Part shown: in pieces, positions 46,177-57,392 of the stretch
Position numbering within the stretch: the stretch's first letter is position 1
Layout of the letters: each line of letters begins with the position of its first letter
Assembly: GCF_010183535.1 (NCBI RefSeq)
Contig: NC_071329.1
Location: 17,622,879-17,686,878 of the forward strand
From: Caenorhabditis remanei
Taxonomy: Eukaryota > Nematoda > Chromadorea > Rhabditida > Rhabditidae
Length of the DNA stretch: 64,000 bases
Direction: 5' to 3'
Program-made: the position numbers and the translations under genes
Notes under the pieces: model-generated
Databases searched by the model: none
The model's input: the letters and a program-made list of their open reading frames with translations, nothing else
What the model was told of the DNA's origin: nothing

Positions 46177-47420
46177 TCACAGAATTGGCTCTACCCTGCT
46201 GTTTTTCTTAAAAAGATTTTTGAGTTTGTCTGCAACACTTTTCAACGGGAAATACGAATATGCTGCCTCGACATTCCGTTTGTTGCAAAATATATAAGTT
46301 AATTGAATAATAATAGGAGTCATGAAAAATGTGGAAAATTCTAGTATAACGTATGCCTGTAAAAGTATGTATTGCAACTTGATATTCTTCATATAAAACT
46401 TACAAAATCATCTTCTACTTCAAGCTCACAAAATACATTGAAAACTCCACTACCGAACCAGGCCATGAGGAATGAAAACTGAAAAACGTTTACCTGGAAT
46501 TTTCTCTGCTTTCGGTAGAGCGCGATTGTAAGACGCGATCAAAAAAAATTCGGATTCAAACCATCCAAAGAACTCACACTTTTAAAAATGGAAATCAATA
46601 ATGCTTGGTATCGAACATATTTCTCCGGATGGGACTGTGCTACAGATGGAAGGTGAGCAAGTTGTTGAATACTCCGGAACATTGGAATGTATACCATTGC
46701 AGATAAAACTGTTAGCAATTCTAAAACGAAAGTTGTGTTCATCAGAAAGTCATCCAACAAATTTTTGTATTCATCGATTGTCCATGTTGTAGAATCTGTT
46801 TGTCGACCCACAATTTCCCAATAAATTACAAATTTCGCAATTCGAACTGCCAAATTAGCCAGGAATGAGAGACTATACAGAAAAATCAAAAGGACTCTCC
46901 AGTGAGCTGCCTTATTTAACAAATATTTTTCAGAGTCATCTATAAAATATAACACAAATCTTTGAAAAGCTAGAGAAATGAACAGAATATTAAAAACTGG
47001 AGACATTATAACAGCCATAGCATAGCCAATAATAAGAGCGAATGTAAAAATATAGCTTTGAAATTCGGAGTTACCAAAGAAACAGCTGAAGACTGATATC
47101 ACTACGAACCCAAGTATTAAACAAGTACATCGATAGAAGTGATTGATAATCGGGTACATTGGAGTCTGAAAAAAAGAAAATAAAATAAAAATTCAAATTT
47201 TAGTATCTTCATCATCTGTTACCTCTTTCTCTTTTGAATGATTTTTGTGATATAGCAAATAATAAAAAGGAAACGAAAGAAGGGACATAAGGAAGAAGAA
47301 AATAAGAACTGCTGGAAAACAGAAAAAGAAAAAAGCACCACCGACTTCTGAGAACAAGAATCTCAGAATGTTGAATTCATCGGAGGAAGTCGAACCATTA
47401 TTGCAGATTGAGAAATTCAT
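46177..47420 (-). CDS. Srz-class seven-transmembrane chemoreceptor, four exons
   Basis: Exons 47420-47223, 47165-46578, 46478-46404 and 46356-46177, all in phase 0, give 346 residues, a normal Srz length. TM1 is in exon 1 (AVLIFFFLMSLLSFPFYYLL), followed by a charged loop. Exon 2 opens with PMYPIINHFYRCTCLILGF, a strong Srz signature, and holds several more hydrophobic segments, among them YAMAVIMSPVFNILFISLAF. Exon 4 gives the last TM (FFMTPIIIQLTYIF) and the short basic tail CNKRNVEAAYSYFP. Donors are GTAAC, GTGAGT and GTAAGT; acceptors TTTCAG and TTACAG. These receptors are thought to act in chemosensory neurons. A MITE piece (46495-46545) sits in the third intron. No stop or frameshift is seen. 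Confidence 0.83.
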
Positions 47421-47788
47421 TTGTATTTAAGAGGACTAGAAACAAAGTTCAAAGCAGGCACGTAGGGGGAACTTGTCAGTTCTTAGAATATTCGAGTTTA
47501 GATTTAAAAGTTTCACCTGTTCACAAAACTTGTAGTTTAGAATTGTTGCATGCTGATTTCTTTGAAAGTTTTTTTATAAAACAGGTGCTATTAACCGTTT
47601 CGGTCTGGTTTGCAAGTACGATTATACTAGATTGTTTGAAAAAACGTCACTGACCAGCGTATACAAAAACTCATGTCCTTTTGGTTATCTCGATTCCCAA
47701 TGATCATCTCATATCATGTACCAGAGCTCTGCGGAAGTAAAAACGGAAGTAAGACGGATGTGAAAGTTAATTAGTTTTATTTATTTAC
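47421..47788. other. Upstream flank of the srz gene, no gene
   Basis: A plus-strand open frame at 47408-47653 has no paralogue or start context and is taken as chance. Confidence 0.4.
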
Positions 47789-47998
47789 TTATTTATTGAA
47801 TACGATCTTAAGTATCGTAAAAGGAAAAAAAGAAAACAGAAATATCAATAAAATATAAGCATCAGTGAGGGTTAAACGGGATGTTAAATGCCTATCATAA
47901 GACAAAAAAATAGCTATCGTAGTGGTTGAAAGTATAGACATTGAAAGTATAGTTACCATTCGATCATAAAAATTATATTCTATGGTACCAGTGGAAAG
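47789..47998 (-). CDS. Possible last exon of a membrane protein (uncertain)
   Basis: On the minus strand an acceptor (GATTTTCAG at about 48001) opens a frame of about 70 codons ending at 47789. It has two hydrophobic stretches (ILSMSILSTTTIAIFLSY and AYILLIFLFSFFPFTILKIV). No upstream exon was found, and the sequence before it is cggaagt-type repeat. It may be a relic of a receptor-like gene or chance. Confidence 0.2.
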   Translation of the reverse strand, partial: LSTGTIEYNFYDRMVTILSMSILSTTTIAIFLSYDRHLTSRLTLTDAYILLIFLFSFFPFTILKIVFNK

Positions 47999-48149
47999 CT
48001 GAAAATCAGCTGAATTTGACACACGGAAGTGAGTAGTCGGAAGTGGAGACTTTTTCAAGTCCACTGGTGCCAGATAATGGGATTTTTTCGTGATCGAAAG
48101 GTAGTTCTCCCTTCCGAGCTCTGTCATGTACATTACTATTGTGCATTCT

Positions 48150-48350
48150 CTCTAAAATGTGGTGGCCTAGAAAACTCCAAAAGCGCATGTAAAAATCAAA
48201 AAAGGACAGAAAATTGGACCTTCGTGTTTCTAGGCCACCGAGTGTTTTTCTAGGCCATCACTCCAAAATTATGTTTTTCGAAAACCAAGCCTTGTGAAAT
48301 GGGAAAGTCCGAGAAAATCAAGCATTTGTGTTCCTAGGCCACCATACACT
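48150..48350. mobile_element. MITE with 'ctaggccac' ends
   Basis: Starts 'gtggtggcctagaaaactcc', ends 'gtgttcctaggccaccatac', with internal 'tttctaggccaccgagtgtt'. A short further piece lies at 48895-48945. Confidence 0.6.
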
Positions 48351-48559
48351 TTTATCGATTTTGTCTTATCCTCAATCCCCCGGAGATCTCAATCCCTCAA
48401 TTCCCCAGGAGATCTCAAATATAAATGTTGAAGTTGAAAAGTGCACTTTGATTTAATCAATTACAGAACACATTTATCAATGTTCACTGTTCTCTGAACT
48501 GTTGATACCTCATATGCAAATCAATTCGGTTATTCATCTAGCTTCATTAACATATTACC

Positions 48560-48628
48560 AAGAGATCATTCGAAAATCTATATAAATAGGAAAATATAAT
48601 TCACAGGAAAAGTCAACTACCTGATAAA
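48560..48628 (+). promoter_or_regulatory. Probable core promoter of the 48629 gene
   Basis: 'ctatataaataggaaaat' about 50 bases before the ATG reads as a TATA-like box. Confidence 0.45.
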
Positions 48629-49712
48629 ATGAATTATTCTGCTTTTCTCGTTGTATTTCTTGCTGTAATTTTCCATCACGGATCTTGTTGTTTCAAAATC
48701 AACAGTGTAGCGGATTCTTGCGAATGCCCAGATATTTTCGAACGTAAGCTTGATCAGCCCCATAACTGTAAGAGAAAAAACATTCTCAAATAGTACTTGT
48801 GACCCTATTCTGGGGTAAGTAACAGAAAATAGTTTTTCGCTTATTTTTTGCTATTCAGAAAGTAGCAAAAAAAGCAAAAAAACTCCAGGTTTTTTTTCTT
48901 GACCTTTACTAGGCCAGCCGGCGGATTTCTAGGCCATTCGCTGCAAGACCTGGTGTAGATTTACTGGAGATTTTTTGTGATTTTTTCAGCAAATTTCGGA
49001 AAAATAATAATTAAACGATTACCAAACATGAAATAACTACTTTCTGAATACCAAACAAATAAACAAAAAACTATTTTCACATAATTAATTGGAATATTAG
49101 CTTAGCACAGTTTTTACAACTGCGCTCCACCGAAACGCCCTTGTCTCTTTTTCTCTGAGTTTCTCAATTTCGTACGCAATTTTCTTTGGTTTCGGTAGAG
49201 CGCTGTTGTAAGACGCGTGTCGTGCTAATAAAATGTTTAACAATATCTCAGAGAACGGAATATTGCTTACCGAAGGAGCTGGGTGTGATAGAAACATCAC
49301 CTGCGGTTCAAGAAGCACCACTTATGTTGTAATTAATTTTAAAAATAGTGAACTCGTGTTGGAAGACTTAGCAAATATAAATGCCGCTACAGTGAGTAAA
49401 TTTTCATAACATTCAAAAATAATAACCAATCACACAGGGACTCTTAACACACATTGTTGGAGAAGACACTGGTTTAGCTGTGGATATATTTTCATTTTTC
49501 GGTATGATTTGTGAGAACAAGGAGTGGTATGTGTCAAAATACCCAGCTGGGATCAGGTACAGTACAAAAAACGGTGAATTTATGAAACTTCACGGAACTA
49601 ATGGAGAATATGACGGAAAGAAAAGTAAAATCGAAGATATGTCTTGGTGAGAAACGTGAGCAACTCAGAAACGATTACCTATTTATTTTACAGCGCTTCT
49701 GTGACTGCATGA
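48629..49712 (+). CDS. Small secreted Cys-rich protein, single module of the DUF281-like family (gene M)
   Basis: Exons 48629-48743, 49252-49391, 49438-49646 and 49694-49712 give 160 residues, closing in frame. Signal peptide MNYSAFLVVFLAVIFHHGSC, then CECPDIFEQNG, GAGCDRNITCG, FGMICENKEWYVSKYPAG and GKKSKIEDMSC. This is one complete module like those in genes J and L, but it stops six codons into the fourth exon (SVTA then TGA) and lacks the linker and the C-terminal DUF281 domain. Intron 1 is 508 nt because two small elements lie in it (48828-49077, 49092-49218). It may be an ancestral short form or a truncated copy. It is probably secreted; its role is unknown. Confidence 0.75.
48828..49077. 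mobile_element. Inverted-repeat element in intron 1 of gene M
   Basis: 'aatagtttttcgcttatttt' with 'attcagaaagtag' is mirrored by 'ctactttctgaat' with 'aaacaaaaaactatt'. Confidence 0.65.
49092..49218. mobile_element. MITE of the DUF3557-cluster family in intron 1 of gene M
   Basis: 'cttagcacagtttttacaac', 'tgcgctccaccgaaa' and the mirrored 'tttcggtagagcgctgttgt' with 'aagacgcgtgtcgtgct'. Confidence 0.7.
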
Positions 49713-50189
49713 GCCGAGTAACTTACATCTTTTATTTTTCTATTACTGTTTCTGATGAATTGCCAAACAATAAAAGTTATAACAAAATTTTAAAACTATG
49801 CCTATTCGAAAAACAACAATTAGTTGCTAATTCCATGACGCCCCGAGCAGCAATCTGGCTAAAATAAACATTCCAGCTTTGAATATTTAAAGGAAACAAT
49901 CCAGTTAAAGGAGTAAACCTACATTCTTCTAAATTTTTATTTAAAGTCTGCGACACCAATTCAAACTTTCTCGAAGGAGATGCGTTGCGTGCGCGTCGCG
50001 GCTCCTTTCCTGTGATTTTTCCAGCGATGAAACTAATTTTTCTTCAATAAAGCAACGTACATCTCAAGGCGAACTTTTCAGGTTATTATTCCCACGTATT
50101 ATTTGCGGTTGAACAGTTTTTCCGTAGTTTCATGATTGAAAATTTTAGATTTCTTCTCCGACGTCTTGTTTTTCCGCTGCAAATTGTGA
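49713..50189. other. No gene seen
   Basis: AT-rich 3' flank of gene M. 'gcgttgcgtgcgcgtcgcgg' (49983) is a GC-rich motif that returns in part at 51123 (gttgcgtgcgcgtcacgg). Confidence 0.4.
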
Positions 50190-50600
50190 ATCAGAGTTGC
50201 GCGGAAGTGATTTTTTTCTAAAACGGAAGTCGGAAGTCGGAAGTAAAATTTTGAAACCGGAAGTCGGATGCCCGAATTCGGAAGTGAAAAAACGCCCGGA
50301 AGTCGGAAGTTGGAAGTCGGGAGTAGATTTTTTCGCATAGATTCAAAAACTCCTAGAAAAAGTACATAAAATTCGCGAAAATCATTGGAAAATTAGTTTT
50401 TGGCTGAAGAAAAGCCTATTTGCTGTCCTTTTATACCATTTTTCCTTGTATTTCTGCAAAATATACTTTTCGAAAATTCCACAATTATGGAATGACGGAA
50501 GTCGGAAGTACTTCCGTAAAATTTTCAAAACGGAAGTCTGAAATCGGAAGTCGGAAGTGAAAATCAGCTCGGAAGTCGGACTATCAGATATTGGATGAGA
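50190..50600. repeat. cggaagt-rich dispersed element, copy 1
   Basis: Starts 'gagttgcgcggaagtgattt' and consists of runs of cggaagt around a core 'tgcaaaatatacttttcgaa' and 'acaattatggaatgacggaa'. Same as 58103-58553 in reverse; truncated on the right. Confidence 0.75.
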
Positions 50601-51358
50601 ACCGCTGCCGCCCAATGACAAATCATTGAATCATGTTTGCGCCCGACGACTTCCTCCCCTTATCTCTCGCCCGCCGGACACGATCATCAATTGGATATCA
50701 AACGGAACTTCCGGCGCCACAGAGCACTTCTTGCAGTATGGCTAATTTGGACGGCGCCACAAGGACGGCCGATCAACGCGGATCTCGACAATCAAATTGG
50801 AAAAAGGAGATAGAAACCGGAGGAGACACTGAAGAGCAACGAGAGACGGAGGCCGATGACGGATGGAGGAATGGAGTATAAAAGAAATTCCCCTTAACTT
50901 GTAGGTAGTTGTCGTTTGAAAAGGTAATATTGGTCTCTGCACCATATTCCCACAATGCCCGGTTTGTACACTTTTTTTGTTGTGAATTTGTGTTTTTCTT
51001 GATTTTTTATTATTTTTTGTTGTTCAATGAAGGTATAAGATTTGTTCAACCATTGATGCGAAGAGGTTTGAAACATGAACATCTCTGACATACCGGCTGC
51101 TTTCAGTGGAGCGAGCATCAAACTGACAGTGTTGCGTGCGCGTCACGGTTTATTTTGAAAGATGCGACAAATAAACGTAAAAATCCTTTGCCTATTTTTT
51201 GGCACTTTTGCGCCACGGAGCGCGTTTTCCTTCCGCTTTGCACTGCTCTGGGTACATCCCTTGTCAGATTTGTACAAGTAATTAATTGCACGTAAGAAAA
51301 TACAACATTTTATTCCATTAATTTTGAGTAAACTCATTAAGAAATGAAATGTGTGAAG
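50601..51358. other. GC-richer island and flank, no supported gene
   Basis: 50633-50881 is an open plus-strand frame of 82 codons, polar and charged, followed by TATAAAA. I cannot assign it and no intron or paralogue supports it. The rest is AT-rich flank. Confidence 0.3.
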
Positions 51359-54300
51359 TTACATGCATCCCTCGTAAACACAATAAACTGATTCAATATC
51401 TTTTCTGAAAAAATGTATGCTCGTAGATCAAACAGAAAACAGAAACTAACGTTGTGCCAAATCCATATTTCCCATTCGGTTGGCAGGTAATAGTCGCATC
51501 GGAAACGATAGTATCATCATTGCCAATAGCAACAGTCTCAGTTGCAGTTTTCGCCTGTAATTTTGGAACAAACACGTATATATTGACAATTTGACTCAGG
51601 AGAAGTTGCACTTACATAAACTTGCATAGAGATACAGATGGTGTTTTCTATTGTACATCTGAGATAAGTCAGTACACATCCGTCCTGTCCGATCTCCGTT
51701 CTGTGTTATCAAAATGTTTACAATGATATAAAGAAAAAAACTCACAGAGAACTGGGTTTCAAATCCATGCCGTTCTCAGGATTTACCAGAATTGGTTGTA
51801 TTTCGCACTTGTCACAAACTACAATGATCCAATTTTATGGTACAACTTTTTTGGTGAAACAAAAACTGATCTACTTACGGTTTCCGGCAACAGGAGTAGT
51901 TACAGGAGGAAGAGTGGGGGCTTCTCCAGGGAGCATACTGTAATATTACATAACTTTCACCGTTTGTTATCCATATTTGTTGCTCACCAAAATATCTTCT
52001 TCACTTTGGATTTCTTCCCATCTAATTCTCCATTTTCTCCAAATCGTTTTATACCGTCTATCGCGAAGTACTCAATTCCCACAGGGTATTTTGTCGCATA
52101 CCACTCATTATTTTCACAAATCAATCCAAAATACGAAAACATATCGATAGAATAGCCTGGTGGGTCGTTCCATTTACCGGTTGCAACTGCATCGATATTC
52201 TGATTGTACCACGTTTTATGAAAGCTCAATTTTTGAAACTGAACTCACAACATAATCAGATGCATCGTATTCATATATATCATCAGGAGGGGTAATTTCA
52301 GACTCATTGTAATATGTTCTAATCCAAGTCCAAACATGAGTGCCACACGTGATTGATGTAACACAACCATCTTTCATGGTGAATGGGACAGTATCAATAG
52401 CTGAAAACTTTTTGTTCATTCAAAGATACATTTTTCAATATTTTTTGACATGAAAACCATTATACTCACCCATGCTTGTCACTGTAGTTTCGTCTCGTGG
52501 ATCTACCAATTCCCGAATATCTGGGCAGGTGCATGCGGGCAGAGTAGGAGGGAGGCTAAAATTAAAAATACTCTCTTCAGAGTCAGTAAAATGTTAGAAA
52601 CTCTGAATGACTGGACCTCTATGTTAGATAATCAATCCCAAGTCGACGTTATCTACTTAGACTTTGCGAAAGCTTTTGATAAAATGCCCCACGATATCCT
52701 ACTAAATAAACTCATCGCGCATCGCTCTGATTAGATGGCTCAATGACTTCTTGGCGGATAGAACGTTCCAAGTTAAGGTAGGTAGTGAAATGTTCAAATT
52801 CCGAAGCGCCCCATGCGAAGTCCCCATTATGTCTGTATCCATTATGTCTGTACTCCATTATGTCTGTATCCATTATGTCCGTATCCATTATGTCTGTATT
52901 TTCTACCTTCCGCTTTTTCTTCCTCATTCCCTCAATTCTTTATTTCATGTCCCCTCTTTTTCTTAACTCGAAACTGTCTCGTGAGTGACCGTTTCTAGTC
53001 TTTTGTATCTATATTTTTTCCTTTCGTCCCAATAAATAAATAAATAAGTGCCGTCCTCTCCCTTGTTCTTTTCGATATTTTTGTGAATGAATTGTCCCCG
53101 CTGCTGCCAAAGTACACTGCAAGCAGTTTGCAGACGATACGAAACTGTACGCATCGGTAAATAGTAATACATCGGAGAACTCCCTACAAAAGGCATAGAC
53201 ATAATTGTGGACAGCTCAGATTTTCTATCAGTACAATAGCAAGAAAATTAGACTGATGGTATTACAGTAGCGTTTTGCATAAACTTTTTTTTTGAAAGGT
53301 AGCCAAGTATTTAGCATTAAGAACATAAGTTTTTTAAATTTCCATTACTGATTTCTTCGATAATCGATTTTTCCTGATCTTGAGTTGAGAATCCAAAAAA
53401 AACTTTCTATTTTTCTCTTGGAGTTATTGAGTATTTTGTTTCAAAATGTTGGAAACAGCCTAAATAAACAAAAAATTACGTTGAATTGGTTTCTTAAACC
53501 CAAACCATAGTGCTAGAGCTCCAGAAGTCAAAAGTGATGTTCTCGAGAAAATTATCATAACTTATCAAAAAATCATCCAAATTAGCCGAAACATTTCTAA
53601 AAAAAACGTGTTTTGAGTTTTTCTACAAATCAGCATTTAAAAATTAAAATTTTAGAAAAAACCATTTTTCAAATTTTTTCACTCAAAAATTAGTTTATTC
53701 CCATTTTTTCTCCAATTCCGATATTTTCTGACTATACAGAAAATACAGAAATAGGCTTTATTATATGTGATAAAATATTTTGAATCCAGTTTTTTAAAGA
53801 TACGTTCGTTTTATAGTCACAATATATATAGGAAATGGAGAAAAAATGAGAATAAACTAATTTTTGAGTGAAAAAAATTAGAAAAAATTGCTTTTTCTAA
53901 AAATGTGTTTATTTAGGCTGTTTCCAACATTTTGAAACAAAATACTCAATAACTCCAAGAGAAAAATAAAAAGTTTTTTTTGGATTTTCAACTCAAGATC
54001 AGGAAAAATCGATTATCGAAGAAATCAGTAATGAAAATTAAAAAAAAGCTTATGTTCTTAATGCTAAATACTTGGCTACCTTTCAAAAAAAAGTTTATGC
54101 AAAACGGGCACGATTCAGCAGATTTACACATGAAAGTGTGAAGGGGTACGCACTTATGCTCGCTACTGTACTTTATAACTTTTCTCCGGTCAGTGCTGGA
54201 GTATGGCACTAGTATAAGCTCCCTCCTAAAAGTATCTGACCAAAAGCTAATTGAATCGGTTCAAAACTCCTTTACCAGAAAACTGTACAGTAGACACACG

Positions 54301-57300
54301 GGCAAATAATTAAGACCAAACGACCCGGGCTACAAAATTTCCGAGCGCCACCAACTTTACGGGCTCTCTTCTCTGAAAGGCAGGCGCCCGCCAATAGATT
54401 TTAAAAAACTCATTGAAAAAATGATGAGTGGCAAAATAGATATCAATGCAACCGATTTCTTCACACTATCTCAAAACAATCGCACACGCGCAAAGACTAG
54501 ATTCGTTTGGAAGCGACCCAAAAACAAACTGCGAAGGAAATTCTTTGTCAACCGTACTCTAACTTATTTGGCACAACTTAACAGCGCATCCGATGCACCC
54601 CAACGAAATCTCGTTTAACTGTATCTAATATAATTTAACTCGCCCTCACAATATTATGTTACCCTCACTGCCTACGTGTTATTTATGTAATATGTGTACC
54701 GGTTCTAATTTATTTTCACGACTTATAAGTCGTAATAAACAATTACTCCAGTCTCAGAGCTTCTTACCAGTAAAACAAATCAATTTTTGTTTTTTTGCCT
54801 TCCAACTCTCCTGCGTTTCCACTTCCTTCACGGTTTCCCTCAATTGTGTTGTACTGAAATCCAAGTGGGGCCTTTGTCGCATACCATATATTGTTTTCAC
54901 AAATAATTCCAAAGTAATCAAAAAAATCAATAGCTGGACCTGGCTTGGCGGAGAAATTTATAGTAGTTATGGTGCGTAACCACTGAAAACGTTCAAACGT
55001 ATCAGAAACAAATATATCGAAACCCACTTGGTCATTTTCATTGAGACCACTATAAATATTGCTGGGAGGAGAGATTTCAGTTTCATTGAAACGAAATAAT
55101 ACAGCAGTTGAGATATGATTACCGCATATTATCTTTCTGTCACATCCACCCTCATCAATGATCGATACGTTGTCTCCTCCAAGACCTATAACGATAATTC
55201 AATTCGATTAATTATCCAGGAAATCAATTATTACGCAAATCGGGATACATTAACTCCCGAAAGTCCGGACAGGTGCATTGTGGTTGTGGAGGAGCTGGAT
55301 ATATTATACCTTTTTTATAAATAAAAATTGAACTACTTACTGTTTTCGACTGCAGGAGTAGTTACAGGAGGAAGAGTGGGAGCATCTCCAGGGAGCATAC
55401 TGTAATATTATATAACTTTCACAAAACTTGTTCACCAAAATCAGTCGCTCACCAAAATATCTTCTTCACTTTGGATTTCTTCCCATCTAATTCTCCATTT
55501 TCTCCAAATCGTTTTATATCGTCTATCGCGAAGTACTGAATTCCCACTGGGTATTTTGTCGCATACCACTCATTATTTTCACAAATCAGTCCAAAATACG
55601 AAAACATATCGATAGAATAGCCTGGTGGATCGTTCCATTTACCGGTTGCGACTGCATCGATATTCTGATTGTATTACGTTTTATGAAATCTCAATTTGAA
55701 ATGGACTCACAGCATAAAAAGGTTCAACGTCTATATCATCTGGAGGAGTAATTTCAGACTCATTGTAATATGTTCTGATCCAAGTCCAAACATGAGTGCC
55801 ACACGTGATTGATGTAACACAACCATCTTTCATGGTGATTGGGACAAGACCAATATCTGAAAACCTTTTGTTCACTCAATGATACATTTTTCCATAGGAT
55901 GACATGAAAACCATTATACTCACCCATGCTTGTCACTGTAGTTTCGTCTCGTGGATCTACCAACTCTCGAATATCAGGGCAGGTGCATTGAGCAGAACCG
56001 GGAGGGTGGCTAAAATTAAAATACCTCTTTTCGGCATACTTGCTAAATTTCTCGCAAAAATAACAAATCCGGGCCAGGGACTATGATTGGAATTTATAGA
56101 ATTTTTTCACTAGAATTTTTTTCTCTAAATTTTCCATACAGATGCTCAAGTATTTTCCTTAAAAACCTGAATAAGTCGAGTTCTCATGAATAATTAGATG
56201 ACTTAACCTCAAACGATCGGGCGATATTGCATCTCTGCATTATGAGTAGAGGTACGTTGAAATCTTTCAAAAAATTGCATATTTTTAACAAAAATTGAAC
56301 GGTAATGGACGGAGTCTAATGAAATATGTGCTATTATACTTGGGCGCTCATATTATTCAATATCAATGAATGAAAACTAGTTTGATTTTTTTCCAAACAA
56401 CATTATGCTTGTGGTTTACAGAAAATAAGTCTTAATAAGTTTTTTTCCAAAAAAAAATAGGAAAATTTTCGAAAAATATTGAATTTTTTCAGTACTGAAC
56501 TTTCCGACCCGTTGCACCTTTGGCTTTCGGAGTCTCAGCCAGGGTTGGGAAATTCCGGGCCGGGCCGGGCCGGGCCGACTGAGAAATTTTCCTCGGCCCG
56601 GCCCGGCTCCTGTAGAAATTTGAAATTTTTTTTGATTTTTTTTTGCAAAATAGAGGATTTTTCGACTGTGTTTTAGAATATCGGTAAAAACATTAGCGTA
56701 CGAGAAATTTTGAGAATTTAGACTTTTTTTAAATGAAAATTTTGCAGAAATTTGTGAAAAAATGGTGTACATTTTTTGAATCTGGGCCGACCGGGCCGGG
56801 CCGGGCCGGAAGAATTTTTTGTCAGCCCGGCCCGGCCCGGAATTTCCCAACCCTGGTCCCCTCCCCCCTTACCAGGAAAACGAATCAACTTTTGTTTTTT
56901 TGCCCTCCAACTCTCCTCCGTTTCCACTTCCTTTCCACTTTCCCTCAATACTGGTGTACTCGAATCCAAGAGGCGCCTTTGTTGCATACCACGTACTATT
57001 CTCACAAATGATTCCAAAGTAATCAAAAAAATCGATAGCTGGTCCACTCTCGAGGTTCTGTCCCAAATCAAGTGTGGAACGTAACCACTGACAACATTCA
57101 AGGGTAGGGACAAATATCAAATATCAAAACTTACATGATCCGCATAAACTTCAACATCGTTGGGACGAGCGATTTCAGTTTCATTGAATTTAAATAATAC
57201 AGAAGTGTAGAAATGTTTACCACATATCATCTTTCTATCACATCCACCTTCATCAATGATAGATGGGTTCCCTCCAGGAAGCACTAACCCCTGAAAATCG

Positions 57301-57392
57301 GGACAGGTGCATTGGACCGTCGGTCTTATCTTCAAACAGCAGAATCCTTCTTGAAAAAGTATAATTAGCAGAAAGAACGAAAACCAGTTCAT
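51359..57392 (-). CDS. DUF281-like secreted protein with duplicated A-B modules, 18 exons (gene L)
   Basis: Exons 57392-57135, 57087-56873, 56009-55924, 55856-55711, 55664-55453, 55399-55341, 55294-55235, 55185-55028, 54982-54768, 52555-52470, 52400-52249, 52199-51988, 51937-51879, 51818-51746, 51700-51622, 51554-51451, 51404-51359. One further boundary is fused in exon 1, which equals exons 1+2 of gene J. Coding length is 2220 nt, 739 residues. The signal peptide MNWFSFFLLIILFQEGFC is followed by module A (to ~158), module B (~306), a Thr/Pro linker (~325), A again (~470), B again (~620), a linker, then a DUF281-like domain with CDKC, TYLRCT and YCVYEGC. All phases agree. The intron 52556-54767 holds an antisense LINE. 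One donor is weak (GTGGGT at 55027). Probably secreted. Confidence 0.78.
52826..53062. repeat. Minisatellite plus filler inside the LINE
   Basis: Five copies of 'ccattatgtctgtat' with small changes (52826-52900), then a pyrimidine-rich stretch ending 'aataaataaataaataa' (53030-53046). Absent from the continuous RT sequence. Confidence 0.7.
53271..54106. mobile_element. 836-bp foldback element inside the LINE
   Basis: Ends 'cgttttgcataaactttttt' and 'aaaaaaagtttatgcaaaac'. Outer arms about 207 bp (to 53477, from 53898), with inner arms continuing ('aaaattagtttattcccatt' against 'aataaactaatttttgagtg'). The left side has about 130 unpaired bases. No coding frame. Confidence 0.8.
56014..56534. 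other. Intron sequence of gene L, no gene
   Basis: AT-rich intron between the second and third exons; no feature beyond the adjoining GC-tipped element. Confidence 0.5.
56535..56868. mobile_element. GC-tipped palindromic element, copy 2, in an intron of gene L
   Basis: Ends 'ccagggttgggaaattccgg' and 'ccggaatttcccaaccctgg' are exact inverted repeats, followed inward by gggccgggcc arrays around an AT-rich core. The element starts only a few bases after the GTAAGG donor at 56872. Confidence 0.8.

Larger units (their letters stand above)
52556..54767 (+). mobile_element. Degraded LINE (CR1/Sam-like) inside an intron of gene L, antisense to it
   Basis: Plus-strand reverse transcriptase pieces: VDVIYLDFAKAFDKMPHDIL (52645-52705), RTFQVKVGS (52760), then FVNELSPLLPK and QFADDTKLYA (53075-53155). 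A C-terminal part reads LEYGTSISSLLK to VWKRPKNKLRRKFFVN (54190-54560), ending in TAA at 54616. The 3' end is near 54744 ('acttataagtcgtaataaac'). It is frameshifted, lacks the 5' half, and is split by a 237-bp insert (52826-53062) and by the foldback at 53271-54106. The host intron in gene J is only 43 nt, so nearly all of this is insertion. Confidence 0.8.

Noticed and set aside
46601..46792. Plus-strand frames across the srz gene and across gag/pol
   Set aside because: Antisense shadows of well-supported genes without their own splice signals or homology.
50633..50881. 82-codon polar frame in a GC-richer island
   Set aside because: Could be real, but no homology, no conserved start context and open frames on the other strand; kept only as an unassigned region.
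52751..52998. Frames reading repeated LCLYPLCLY
   Set aside because: Translation of a short minisatellite inside a dead LINE, open in three frames by composition.
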